Source: JBKEDC01 sp047972995 (GTDB lineage Bacteria; Bacteroidota; Bacteroidia; Bacteroidales; Prolixibacteraceae). Taken from it: DNA of 64,000 nt. The stretch's first letter is position 1, and the number at the start of each line of letters is the position of its first letter. Positions 7,208 through 16,856 of the stretch are shown here, piece after piece. The notes beneath the pieces are model-generated. The model was not told the origin of the DNA and did not search any database. It saw only the letters and a program-made list of their open reading frames with translations. The DNA lies in NCBI GenBank assembly GCA_047972995.1, contig JBKEBD010000002.1, forward strand, positions 219,074 through 283,073. Reading direction: 5' to 3'. A program made the translations under genes and the position numbers.

Positions 7208-9823
7208 TTATTTCATCTTGGCAATTTGTTCTTCCAAGACTTTAATTTTAGCCTCAGCATCGGCTTGCTTAGCACGTTCTTTTGCTACCACAACTTCAGG
7301 GGCTCCACTCACAAATTTTTCATTGCTGAGCTTGCTCATCACCGATTTCAAGAATCCTTGTGTGTATTTTAGCTCTTCTTCTAGCTTGGCAAGTTCGGCT
7401 TCCATATCTACCATGTCGCCCATAGGCACAAAGAAAGTAGATGATTTCACCAAGAATGACGATGCACCCGAAACTTCTTCGCTCACCTCGGTGTAGCTTG
7501 AAAGGTTTGCCATTTTCACTACTACCGAGTTTAAGTTCGCATCATATCCTTTGTCGCCCACCATGACGGCAAGTTCTAGCGTATCTTTGTTTGCAATGTT
7601 GTTTTTAGTACGAATATTACGCACGCCCGAAATGATTTCTTTGGTATCTTCAAAAACGTTCAAGAATGCTTCATCGTAAGGTTTTGCTTCAGGCATTTGG
7701 CTCACCATGATGCTCTCGCCCGCTTTGCGCTCTTTCAACAATTGCCAGATTTCTTCTGAAATGAACGGCATGAACGGATGCAAGAAGCGCAATACTTCGT
7801 CGAAAATATCAATAAGTTCATCGTAAGTTTGCTTGTCGATAGGCTGTTGATAAGCCGGTTTTACCAACTCGAGCAACCAACCCGAGAACTCATCGCGCAC
7901 GGTGTTGTAGGCAAGCATGAGAGCTTCCGAAATACGGAACTTGCTGAAGTGGTCGTTGCTTTGTTCGAGCACGGCGCTGAACTTTTGGCGGAACCAGTCG
8001 AGTGCCACTCGTGAGTGTTCGGGCTGCGCAATGGCATCGCTCACTTCCCATCCTTGCACAAGGCGGAAAGAGTTCCAAAGCTTCGTAACGAAGCCCGCTC
8101 CTTGCTGAGGCAGGCTTTCATCGAACAGCAAATCACCACCTGCAGGCGAGCAGAGCAACATACCTACGCGCACGCCATCGGCACCGTACTTGGAAATCAA
8201 ATCTAATGGGTCGGGCGAGTTGCCCAACTGCTTACTCATTTTTCTTCCTTGTTTATCGCGCACCATCCCAGTGAAATAGACATTCGAGAATGGTTTTTTG
8301 CCTTTAAACTCATAGCCCGCCATAATCATGCGAGCCACCCAGAAGAAAATAATATCGTGTCCTGTCACCAAGTCTGATGTAGGGTAATAATAGTCGATTT
8401 CTTTGTCGCTGTCGAAGCCATCAAACACCGAGATTGGCCACAGCCACGACGATGCCCATGTGTCAAGAACATCTTCATCTTGACGAAGATGGTCGGCAGT
8501 GATGCCTGCATTAAGAGCTTGCGCTTTTGTTAAGGCTTCTTCGGCTGATTTCGCCACTACAAATTCGCCGCTAGGCAAGTAATAAACCGGTATGCGGTGC
8601 CCCCAATAAAGCTGACGAGAGATACACCAGTCTTTCACGTTCTCCATCCAGTGGCGATAGACATTTTTGAATTTCGCAGGGTGGAATTGCACTTCATCGT
8701 TCATCACCGCATCGAGAGCTATTTGCGCCATGTCTGTCATTTTCAAGAACCATTGCGCCGAAAGTTTCGGTTCAATCACACAGCCTGTGCGCTCTGAAGT
8801 ACCCACTTTATTTACATAGTCTTCCACTTTGTGGAGATTGCCTTCTGCTTCAAGCATTGGAATTATTTCCTCGCGCACCGCAAAGCGATCTTTGCCCACA
8901 AACATACTGGCAGCTTCGCTAAGCGTGCCGTTGTCATTCAGAATGTTAATGCTTTCGAGATTGTGGCGCATACCGATTTCATAGTCGTTGATGTCATGCG
9001 CAGGCGTGATTTTCAAGCAACCTGTTCCGAACTCCATATCCACATATTCATCTTCGATGATTGGGATTTTACGACCAATCAAAGGCACAATCACTTTCTT
9101 GCCTTTCAGGTGGGCGAAGCGTTCATCGTTGGGGTTGACACACACGGCAGTATCTCCCAAGATAGTTTCCGGACGTGTGGTGGCGATGATTACATGGTCG
9201 GTGCTGCCTACAATCTGATATTTCAGGTAATATAGTTTCGATTGCACTTCTTTGTGAATCACTTCTTCGTCCGACACGGCGGTGAGGGCATCAGAGTCCC
9301 AGTTCACCATGCGCACACCACGATAGATTAATCCTTTTTCGTAGAGTTGTACGAAAGTGTCAATCACAGCTTTGCTTCGGGTTTCATCGAGGGTGAAGCA
9401 GGTGCGATCCCAGTCGCAGCTTGCACCGAGTTTCTTCAACTGTTCCAAAATGATACCGCCATGCTCGTCGGTCCATTCCCAAGCGTGTTTTAAGAATTCA
9501 TCGCGCGATAGGTCGAATTTAGAAATTCCTTTTTGTGCCAAACGATTGGTTACCTTAGCTTCGGTAGCAATAGAGGCGTGGTCGGTACCGGGTACCCAGC
9601 AAGCATTTTTCCCTAAAAGACGAGCACGACGTACCAAGATATCTTGAATGGTGTTATTGAGCATATGCCCCATGTGCAACACTCCCGTTACGTTTGGTGG
9701 AGGAATCACCACCGTATAAGCCTCACGTTCATCGGGTTCAGAATAGAAGAACTTTTGTTCCAACCAATATTTATACCATTTGTTTTCGATGCTTTGCGCA
9801 TCATACTTGCTTGGGATTTCCAT
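7208..9823 (-). CDS. valS: Valyl-tRNA synthetase
   Basis: 871 residues from the ATG at 9823, chosen because homologues begin ME(I)xSKY; the frame could be extended 11 codons upstream. Class I signatures are HMGH (50-53, the HIGH motif) and KMSKQ (528-532, the KMSKS loop). The editing (CP1) domain contains TTRPETILGDTAV and the catalytic core ends with GADGVRVGMLL. A C-terminal coiled coil rich in Glu/Lys (LEEELKYTQGFL... to EEQIAKMK) is the tRNA-binding arm typical of ValRS. It charges tRNA-Val and edits mischarged Thr. A -7 box lies about 75 bp upstream. Confidence 0.97.
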   Translation of the reverse strand: MEIPSKYDAQSIENKWYKYWLEQKFFYSEPDEREAYTVVIPPPNVTGVLHMGHMLNNTIQDILVRRARLLGKNACWVPGTDHASIATEAKVTNRLAQKGISKFDLSRDEFLKHAWEWTDEHGGIILEQLKKLGASCDWDRTCFTLDETRSKAVIDTFVQLYEKGLIYRGVRMVNWDSDALTAVSDEEVIHKEVQSKLYYLKYQIVGSTDHVIIATTRPETILGDTAVCVNPNDERFAHLKGKKVIVPLIGRKIPIIEDEYVDMEFGTGCLKITPAHDINDYEIGMRHNLESINILNDNGTLSEAASMFVGKDRFAVREEIIPMLEAEGNLHKVEDYVNKVGTSERTGCVIEPKLSAQWFLKMTDMAQIALDAVMNDEVQFHPAKFKNVYRHWMENVKDWCISRQLYWGHRIPVYYLPSGEFVVAKSAEEALTKAQALNAGITADHLRQDEDVLDTWASSWLWPISVFDGFDSDKEIDYYYPTSDLVTGHDIIFFWVARMIMAGYEFKGKKPFSNVYFTGMVRDKQGRKMSKQLGNSPDPLDLISKYGADGVRVGMLLCSPAGGDLLFDESLPQQGAGFVTKLWNSFRLVQGWEVSDAIAQPEHSRVALDWFRQKFSAVLEQSNDHFSKFRISEALMLAYNTVRDEFSGWLLELVKPAYQQPIDKQTYDELIDIFDEVLRFLHPFMPFISEEIWQLLKERKAGESIMVSQMPEAKPYDEAFLNVFEDTKEIISGVRNIRTKNNIANKDTLELAVMVGDKGYDANLNSVVVKMANLSSYTEVSEEVSGASSFLVKSSTFFVPMGDMVDMEAELAKLEEELKYTQGFLKSVMSKLSNEKFVSGAPEVVVAKERAKQADAEAKIKVLEEQIAKMK

Positions 9824-9899
9824 GTATTTAAAGTTGCAGTCCCTTCCTGCTTCCACTACGGAGAGAGCTGAAAGACACTAGGTTTATCTAATAAAGGTG

Positions 9900-9907
9900 C
9901 AAAAATA
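9900..9907 (-). promoter_or_regulatory. -7 box upstream of valS
   Basis: Reads TATTTTTG on the minus strand, an exact TAnnTTTG match, which would give a ~70-nt leader before valS. No clear -33 TTG is seen 19 bases upstream. Confidence 0.45.
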
Positions 9908-10257
9908 CGAAAATAGTTTAGATTTAAATGAAAGGGTGGCTGCTTGTGTTTATATTCGAGAAGTGGAGAGTTCTTTTCGCTGCCTAAGGACCGGATTTGC
10001 ATCCAATCTACCACAAGTCAGACCAAGCAACACAGGTGCACTTACATTTGGGGTTGATATCGTATTGGTTTGTCAACACCATACGCTACAAGTTGAAGAG
10101 TCAAGGAATACGAGAGGAGGTAAGGCATAAGATGAACACCAAAAATTTGTAGTGCACAGATGTGAAAATCAAAAAAATGTGAGTGTTGGTACTTAGGAAG
10201 TTATGGAGATTGGGTTGCAATGTGGGCTAAGAACTAGCACTTTTTGTCGGGGTTTAT
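9908..10257. other. Non-coding stretch between divergent valS and dsbD
   Basis: About 350 bp with no credible gene; the open frames here are short and lack family resemblance. I see no strong hairpin, tRNA or known riboswitch core. It is longer than needed for two promoters. Confidence 0.4.
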
Positions 10258-10265
10258 TATCTTTG
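10258..10265 (+). promoter_or_regulatory. -7 box upstream of dsbD
   Basis: TATCTTTG matches TAnnTTTG and lies 30 bp before the dsbD start codon. No well-placed -33 element is visible. Confidence 0.45.
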
Positions 10266-10295
10266 TGAACCTATTTACAATAAAAATTAAAGTTC

Positions 10296-12416
10296 ATGAG
10301 AAGATTTATAGTTTTATTTGCGTTCTTATTGGCACAACTCGGTTCATTTGCCCAAGTTTTAGAACCCGTAAAATGGTCATTCAATGCTGTTGAAAAAGGC
10401 GATGAAGTAGTTTTAAATTTTAAAGCTACAATCGACGACCATTGGCATCTATACGACCGTAACCTTCCAGAAGGAGGACCTATTTCAACGGAGTTTATCT
10501 TTGAAAACGAAAGTAGTTTCGAAAAAATTGGCGAGATGACCACGTCGCCAAAACCAATTGATATTCATGACAGCACTTTCGATATGCAGTTGCGCTATTT
10601 CGAGAAAGAAGTAACTTTCTCTCAACGCGTGAAAATTAAAGATTCAAACATTAAAAGCATTGATGGCTACGTTACATTCATGAGCTGCGACGATGAAAGC
10701 TGTCTTCCCCCTACCGATATAGATTTCAGTTTCAAAGTGAGCCATAAGAAAACTGCACTCCAAACCGAAGCTAAAGCAACGCCTGCACAAACAAGTGTTA
10801 CCGCTACTAAAGTAGATCCAGCACCTACAAAAGCCGTTAACACTCCTGCTCTTCCCGAAGAAACAGCAGCCGAGTCTACTCCTGAAGTAGTGCAATCGAA
10901 TGATGCTGTGGCTACCAAAGCAACTAACAATGTAAGCACAGAACCCGTTCAAGAAAAAGATTCTTCATTGTGGGTGTTCTTCTTAGTGTCATTCCTTGCG
11001 GGTTTAGCTGCCATTCTTACTCCTTGTGTGTTCCCTATGATTCCGATGACGGTGTCATTCTTCATGCACAGTGGGAAGAGCAAAGCGGAAAGCCGTATGC
11101 ACGCGATCTTCTATGGTTTGTCTATTGTAGCAATTTACACCATTATCGGAACTATTGTAGCTATCGTTTTTGGTCCTGACATTGCCAACTGGCTAAGCAC
11201 ACACTGGATTCCCAACCTTATTTTCTTTGTGGTTTTCATGCTTTTTGCATTCTCATTTTTTGGAATGTTCGAAATTACTTTGCCTAGCTCATTGGTGAAC
11301 AAAAGCGACAAAGGAGTGGACAAAGGTGGATATATGGGTGCATTCTTCATGGCATTGACTTTAGTGCTTGTTTCATTCTCATGCACAGGACCTATTGTTG
11401 GCGCTATCTTGGTGCAATCAGCTGGTGGTGCAATATTGAAACCAATCATCGGTATGCTCGGATTCTCTTTAGCCTTCGCTTTGCCATTCACCCTATTTGC
11501 ATTCTTCCCATCGTGGTTGAGCAATTTGCCTAAATCGGGCGGTTGGTTGAACTCGGTGAAAGTAGTACTTGGTTTCTTAGAATTGGCATTAGGTTTGAAG
11601 TTCTTAAGCATTGCCGACCAAACTTACCACTGGGGAATTTTAGACCGTGAAGTGTATCTAGCTTTGTGGATTGTTATCTTCACTTTGCTTGGTTTCTACT
11701 TATTGGGCAAACTGAAATTTTCGCACGACAGCGATGTTAAACACATTTCTGTTCCTCGATTGATACTTTCAATTGCTAGTTTCAGCTTTGTAGTGTATAT
11801 GATTCCCGGAATGTTCGGCGCACCTCTAAAAGCTATCTCTGGTTATATGCCTCCAATGTCAACTCAAGATTTTAATTTGCGTGAAGTGGTGAGAGATGAA
11901 ATTAAGCTTTCGGGTGGATTGTCTGCTAACAATGACTTCACCGAAACTCATGTAAAATATGCTGATTTCCTTCACCTTCCTCTAGGTTTAGATGGATTCT
12001 TTGACTATGAGCAAGGAATGGCTTACGCCAAAGAAAAAGGTAAGCCTGTATTCATCGATTTTACAGGACACGGTTGTGTGAACTGTAGAGAAATGGAAGC
12101 AGCAGTATGGAGTGATCCTCGTGTGCTTCAAATTCTAAAAAATGACTACGTGGTTATTGCACTATATGTTGATGATAAGACAAAATTGCCAGAAAGCGAA
12201 TGGATTACTTCTGAGCGTGACGGCAAGGTGAAAAAAACCTTAGGCAAGAAAAATGCCGATTTCCAAATTGTGGAATATGGCACTAATGCACAGCCTTATT
12301 ACGTATTGCTTAACAACGAAGGCGAAAAACTAAGCCTACCTAAAGCTTACGACCTCAACCCCGACAACTTTGTACAGTTCTTGGAAGATGGTTTAAAAGC
12401 GTACCATGCTAAATAA
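10296..12416 (+). CDS. dsbD: Thiol:disulfide interchange protein DsbD
   Basis: 706 residues with a signal peptide (cleavage near SFAQ, residue 20). The order of domains is: periplasmic N-terminal DsbD domain (about 25-148) with the pair C131/C136 (CDDESC); a low-complexity Ala/Thr/Pro linker (152-222); a multi-helix membrane domain starting at ~225 with cysteines in LTPCVFPMIP and SFSCTGP; and a C-terminal thioredoxin-like domain with the CxxC of HGCVNCREME. It passes electrons from cytoplasmic thioredoxin across the inner membrane to periplasmic thiol partners, for example for cytochrome c maturation, which fits the ResB/CcsA genes at 56-58 kb. Monocistronic, with its own -7 box and terminator. 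Confidence 0.93.
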   Translation: MRRFIVLFAFLLAQLGSFAQVLEPVKWSFNAVEKGDEVVLNFKATIDDHWHLYDRNLPEGGPISTEFIFENESSFEKIGEMTTSPKPIDIHDSTFDMQLRYFEKEVTFSQRVKIKDSNIKSIDGYVTFMSCDDESCLPPTDIDFSFKVSHKKTALQTEAKATPAQTSVTATKVDPAPTKAVNTPALPEETAAESTPEVVQSNDAVATKATNNVSTEPVQEKDSSLWVFFLVSFLAGLAAILTPCVFPMIPMTVSFFMHSGKSKAESRMHAIFYGLSIVAIYTIIGTIVAIVFGPDIANWLSTHWIPNLIFFVVFMLFAFSFFGMFEITLPSSLVNKSDKGVDKGGYMGAFFMALTLVLVSFSCTGPIVGAILVQSAGGAILKPIIGMLGFSLAFALPFTLFAFFPSWLSNLPKSGGWLNSVKVVLGFLELALGLKFLSIADQTYHWGILDREVYLALWIVIFTLLGFYLLGKLKFSHDSDVKHISVPRLILSIASFSFVVYMIPGMFGAPLKAISGYMPPMSTQDFNLREVVRDEIKLSGGLSANNDFTETHVKYADFLHLPLGLDGFFDYEQGMAYAKEKGKPVFIDFTGHGCVNCREMEAAVWSDPRVLQILKNDYVVIALYVDDKTKLPESEWITSERDGKVKKTLGKKNADFQIVEYGTNAQPYYVLLNNEGEKLSLPKAYDLNPDNFVQFLEDGLKAYHAK

Positions 12417-12435
12417 GCTTACAACTTAATATACA

Positions 12436-12471
12436 ATGAGGGCACCCCATCACGGAGTGCCCTCATTTGTT
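12436..12471 (+). terminator. Terminator of dsbD
   Basis: Ten-base arms ATGAGGGCAC and GTGCCCTCAT with an 11-nt loop, followed by TTGTTTT. Confidence 0.85.
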
Positions 12472-12708
12472 TTATATATTCTGTTTCTGGCGTGTATCCC
12501 TTCGACCAACTACCTAATTTTTGGTCTTTGAGTAATATCCCAAACGCTCAAATTCATGAATTTTGGTCTTTGGTAAACTCAGCCCCTTCCTTAACCCGAC
12601 AATACCTCCTCAAAAGCAGAACTCAGTTTAATGGACAACAAAACGGAGAAGGGAGGAGAAATATTTCTACTTTATATTATCGACACAAGTGTGTTGAACT
12701 TTAATGCT

Positions 12709-15700
12709 TTAGTCTAGCGAATGGTAATCTTTAGCTGCATCTTCCGATGAGTGGTGAGAAGCTGTTCTAGAATTATTGAGCATATTTACTCGTCGATGCT
12801 CTTCTCGTCCTTTCTTCCAGTTCTGCACATAATTTATTAGTTTGCGCAATACATCGAAATACAACAAAACCGAAAGGAGGGCTGTCAGCATCCAAAGTAT
12901 GATGATATTAAACCATACCGTTGGTATTTTTAATGAACCTACCAACTTATATGGAGCATAAAAATGCGCTCTCCCATTCCGATCTGTAGGCAAACGCAAT
13001 ATCGGCTCATCAACCTGGCAGATGCGATTATCTAATATCTGTGTTTTCTTACCTGAATACTGGTCGCGAACAAAGATTGCCAATTTTTCATTTACATAGT
13101 TGCTTTTATAAGCCTCTAGCGCAATTTTATCGCCTTCAAATTCATTTAACAGCTCATCATAAGAGTTTTTCAATCTCTCATTCGTTTGCTTAAATTTCTG
13201 TTTAAACAGCTCTTGTGTTGAGTCTAAGTATGCTATTACCTCATCTATGGACAACGTGTGCACACTACCCTGTTTCAGATGCAGTACTTGCTTTTGCAAA
13301 GCTTCAGGTAGCGGGGCTTCTTTGTGCAAATCTAACAATGAATTTACCAATATGGGTTTAAGCAATTGCCCTTGTGGACTAGCACTCAAATCATGTATTT
13401 TTTGGTAAGCAGCCACCGTGCGTCTCACTTCTGGAATATAATAGAACGTGGCAAAACTCCATTTATTTTTTTCAATTTCATCATCAAAGAAATGCTGCTC
13501 ATAATCGTTGTCGGTATAAAAATGCACAGCCATGGCTTCATACGACCAGCGAGCAGCCATCATATCGCCAATAACAGGCGTGTGCTTGGGCGAACTGATG
13601 GCAGGATGCATCTTGTTGAAATCAACAATAGCACCGCTAAGCAGCAGTTGAGGAACTAGCATTAGCGGCACCAAAATGTATATTGCCACAGCCGAATCAA
13701 GTCCCGATGAAAGATTGAGTCCAAGCAAGTTTGCCAAGCAAGCCGTTGAGAAAAGCACCATCCACGAGCCAAAAGTCAACCCCTGTATATCGAGCATAAG
13801 ATTTCCTATCACCGCAAAACAAATCATTTGAAAAGCCGATATGGCAAACAACATCATAATTTTGGCCGAAAGATAAGCTCCCTTACTCAAGTTCAAGAAC
13901 TCCTCTCGCTGCCTAATTTTTCGATCTTTAAATATTTCCTCAGCACTCAACGACAGCCCCACAAACAGAGCTACAATTACACTCATAAAAATGAATGGTG
14001 GGATGTTGTTATTTTTGCTAAACAGGTAATTCCCCACTTCGCCATAGCGCGTGAAGAAGCCTAAAATAAGTGCCAAAATCGGAGCCTCTAGCAGAGCAAT
14101 CGCCAAGTATTGTTTGTTTGAACGCTTCGATGCAAAATCTCGTTTAAAGAACAATCGAAATTGCGACATCCATTGTGGTCTGCTAAAAGGCGTGGGTGGA
14201 ATTTCTTCTTTTTCCACCGGATTTGAGCGTATGAATTCGAGCACACGAGGTTCAACTTTTGCTTTATATTTTGCATACCACTCTTCGGCAGATACCTTAC
14301 GCTTACGAATGGTTTTCCCCATAGGGTCAACCATGCGTGCTTCCAAGATTTGCAATGGCTGCTCGGTTTTTACATTACCACAAGTGAGGCATTCACTTTC
14401 ATCAGGATTCACATAGTTAGCCTCATTTTTGAAATAAGTAATCAACTCCCGAGGGTTGCCAAAGAACACAATTCGACCACCTGCATCCATTACGATAACG
14501 CGGTCGAAAAGCTTGTAAATGTCAGATGATGGTTGATGAATATTGGCAAACACCAAACGTCCTTTTAAACATTGTTTTTTGAACAAGTACATCACCTTTT
14601 CAGAGTCGGCAGAACTTAATCCCGATGTAGGTTCATCTACAAAAAGCAGCGAGGGTTCCCGCATGAGCTCTAATGCTATGTTCAAACGCTTGCGTTGCCC
14701 ACCACTCAGTATTTTCCGTAGAGGGTTTCCCACCACTAAATCGCGCGCTTCCATAAGGTTGAAATCGCGAAGTGTTTGCTCTATTTTCTCTTCAATCTGC
14801 TCAGGCTTCATCTTCCCGAAACAGAATTGTGCATTATATTTTAGGTTATCATACACCGTAAGTTCCTCAATGAGTAAATCATCTTGAGGCACATAACCAA
14901 TTACCCCACTCAGCTTTTCTTCATTGGCTTTATCATGCACATCATAGCCATTGATGGTAACCTTTCCCTTGTTTGGCTTCAACTTACCACAAAGCACATT
15001 AAGCAAAGTGGTTTTCCCCACTCCACTCCCTCCAATAATACCTACTAATTCTCCCGATTGCTCTTGAAAGCTCAACTCATGCAACCCCTTCGTTTTCCTA
15101 TTGAAATCGTACTCCACCTTATCTACATTGAATGCAATGATGGCTTGATTTTCTAGCTTAATGAAGGTGCTCATGACCGAGCTATAATACATGGGCAGCA
15201 TTCGCGATGTTTTCAGAACGCCTCCTTGGGGAAACGGATAGAGCAAGTTCTGATTCAAACGATGCCCATTAAGGTAAAGATTTCGAGGTCCGCTATATCG
15301 GAAATATAGCATATTGATGCTCGGAATGTGAATGAATCTGATTTCTACGGTTTGCCGTTCCCGATAAAGGTGTTTAATGCCCGGATAGATTGTTTTGTGG
15401 CGTCCATCGGCAATGAGTAGCCAATCGTTTTTGTCCACATCGCCCATATCGCCCACCGCAAAATGGAATAAATTACGGTAATCATCGGGGTTAATATTCA
15501 ACTGATTGGCTACAGTTTGTGTAATTTGCAAACCCAAACGATAAACACCGTATCCGCTGCTAATGAAATTCAGCAATTGGTTTATAATGGTGAATCGCAC
15601 TTGCATATCGTTGTGCGTGCTAATTCCCTTGCAAATGTTGCTAATGTGTTTCTGGTTGGCAAATAGAGCCCCTTCTCCTTCATCGGTATATACGATTTCG

Positions 15701-15888
15701 CGATGTACTTCATGATAATACCTCACATAGCTATCATACATATGCTGATATTTCTGCACAAACTCATGATTGAAAGATGTTCGAAGATATTTCTCCACTT
15801 GTTCTGAAATATCGTCATCATTCATTTTTGAGGTATCGGTAATGATGGCATACAAACGAAGCAGTGTTTCGATGATATTTTCATGCAT
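12709..15888 (-). CDS. ABCG/White-type ABC transporter with long N- and C-terminal extensions
   Basis: 1059 residues. Residues 1-270 are an extension without clear motifs. The ATPase follows: Walker A GGSGVGKT (286-293), Q loop VPQDD, signature LSGGQRKR (394-401), Walker B LLFVDEPTSGL and H loop HQPSS. A CxxC pair (C500/C503, ECLTCGN) comes next, then an ABC-2 type membrane domain (helices between ~595 and ~800). A large hydrophilic insertion follows, and one more hydrophobic helix near 1010-1030 (VWFNIIILWMLTALL). ATPase-first half transporters of this kind resemble the eukaryotic ABCG group; the substrate is unknown. The gene lies downstream of, and probably separate from, the lipoprotein gene because a terminator-like hairpin separates them. 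Confidence 0.82.
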   Translation of the reverse strand: MHENIIETLLRLYAIITDTSKMNDDDISEQVEKYLRTSFNHEFVQKYQHMYDSYVRYYHEVHREIVYTDEGEGALFANQKHISNICKGISTHNDMQVRFTIINQLLNFISSGYGVYRLGLQITQTVANQLNINPDDYRNLFHFAVGDMGDVDKNDWLLIADGRHKTIYPGIKHLYRERQTVEIRFIHIPSINMLYFRYSGPRNLYLNGHRLNQNLLYPFPQGGVLKTSRMLPMYYSSVMSTFIKLENQAIIAFNVDKVEYDFNRKTKGLHELSFQEQSGELVGIIGGSGVGKTTLLNVLCGKLKPNKGKVTINGYDVHDKANEEKLSGVIGYVPQDDLLIEELTVYDNLKYNAQFCFGKMKPEQIEEKIEQTLRDFNLMEARDLVVGNPLRKILSGGQRKRLNIALELMREPSLLFVDEPTSGLSSADSEKVMYLFKKQCLKGRLVFANIHQPSSDIYKLFDRVIVMDAGGRIVFFGNPRELITYFKNEANYVNPDESECLTCGNVKTEQPLQILEARMVDPMGKTIRKRKVSAEEWYAKYKAKVEPRVLEFIRSNPVEKEEIPPTPFSRPQWMSQFRLFFKRDFASKRSNKQYLAIALLEAPILALILGFFTRYGEVGNYLFSKNNNIPPFIFMSVIVALFVGLSLSAEEIFKDRKIRQREEFLNLSKGAYLSAKIMMLFAISAFQMICFAVIGNLMLDIQGLTFGSWMVLFSTACLANLLGLNLSSGLDSAVAIYILVPLMLVPQLLLSGAIVDFNKMHPAISSPKHTPVIGDMMAARWSYEAMAVHFYTDNDYEQHFFDDEIEKNKWSFATFYYIPEVRRTVAAYQKIHDLSASPQGQLLKPILVNSLLDLHKEAPLPEALQKQVLHLKQGSVHTLSIDEVIAYLDSTQELFKQKFKQTNERLKNSYDELLNEFEGDKIALEAYKSNYVNEKLAIFVRDQYSGKKTQILDNRICQVDEPILRLPTDRNGRAHFYAPYKLVGSLKIPTVWFNIIILWMLTALLSVLLYFDVLRKLINYVQNWKKGREEHRRVNMLNNSRTASHHSSEDAAKDYHSLD

Positions 15889-15917
15889 GGCTTAATCTCT
15901 TAAAAAGCGTATATAAA

Positions 15918-15951
15918 AAAAGGGCTCTGCTAAGATAAGCAAAGACCTTTT
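15918..15951 (-). terminator. Terminator of the lipoprotein gene
   Basis: AAAAGGGCTCTGCT and AGCAAAGACCTTTT form an imperfect 14-bp stem. On the minus strand it is followed by a T-rich run (CCCTTTTTTTATAT). Confidence 0.75.
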
Positions 15952-15973
15952 AATAGGTGTTATTTTCAGCCTT

Positions 15974-16789
15974 TTATTTGGTGTAAATAGCTCTTAATAC
16001 ATTTACTAAGCTTGTAAGCTCTTCAATCTGACGTTTAGTCATAGCTTTAGAACCTTCTGTTTGGGCGTAAATAGCATTAATTTTTGCAATGTGTGCATAC
16101 ACATCTTTCAAGCTATCGCTATCTTTAGATTTTTCCATTAGGGCTTGTAATTTCACCAGCGATTCCTTTTGTGAAATGATTGCTTTCACAATTTCTGGAT
16201 TCTGATATGCATTCTCCGAAATGTTGGTTGCCAAATATAAACCTTCTACCACCGAACCCGATAGTATCAAGTAAGAAATGTCGGTTCTACCTTGACCATT
16301 CAAGTGAGAATACGCTTTTTCAAACATATCGGTCACAATTTTAATTAGCTCTTCGCGGTTGTTAATGTTCGATTTAATTTGATCGGGCAAGTTTTTATCA
16401 AATGCTTCTACTAAACCTAAATCGCGTGCTAACAACTCGCAAGCTTGGAAATAAGCTTCCACCTCAGCCTGACTATTATAAGTAATGGCATAGGCCAAAT
16501 CTGAAGCGTAGCTACCCAAGTTGATTGCTTTTTCTTGATCGCTAAAATAGGTTTTAGCTTTAGCTGGATCATTCGAAAGTGTAACGATATATCCCGCATT
16601 AATTTCAGTTAGCATTTCTGTCAATTCAAACATTGATGGCAAAGGATAAGCAAACTGCTGAACCTCTTGTTTGATGACAGCTTGGGCTTCGGCAGCTTCT
16701 TTTTTCTTTTGGCTGTTTGAACACGATTGAATGCTTACCGCTAATAAAAGCATAGCTAGTAAGCCGGTCATTTGTTTCATTGTTTTCAT
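15974..16789 (-). CDS. Lipoprotein of unknown function
   Basis: 271 residues with a type II signal peptide: a hydrophobic stretch at 8-19 and a lipobox ending at Cys23 (SIQSCSN). The rest is predicted to be mostly helical, rich in Glu/Lys/Gln, with no motif I can name. Inner- or outer-membrane lipid anchoring is expected. It precedes the ABC transporter gene in the same direction with a hairpin between. I do not recognise the family; proteins of this appearance are common in Bacteroidetes. Confidence 0.7.
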   Translation of the reverse strand: MKTMKQMTGLLAMLLLAVSIQSCSNSQKKKEAAEAQAVIKQEVQQFAYPLPSMFELTEMLTEINAGYIVTLSNDPAKAKTYFSDQEKAINLGSYASDLAYAITYNSQAEVEAYFQACELLARDLGLVEAFDKNLPDQIKSNINNREELIKIVTDMFEKAYSHLNGQGRTDISYLILSGSVVEGLYLATNISENAYQNPEIVKAIISQKESLVKLQALMEKSKDSDSLKDVYAHIAKINAIYAQTEGSKAMTKRQIEELTSLVNVLRAIYTK

Positions 16790-16856
16790 TTGTCTATAAT
16801 TTTGTAATAAGCTTTAGGCTTTTCCGATTTATAATCTGTTTCGTTGTGTGCGCTAT

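Noticed and set aside
9897..10130. 77-codon plus-strand frame upstream of dsbD
   Set aside because: Overlaps the valS promoter box, has no recognisable motif and no ribosome-binding context.
12517..12575. Repeated TTTTGGTCTTTG downstream of dsbD
   Set aside because: Two short copies in AT-rich DNA without symmetry or gene; too little to call a functional repeat.
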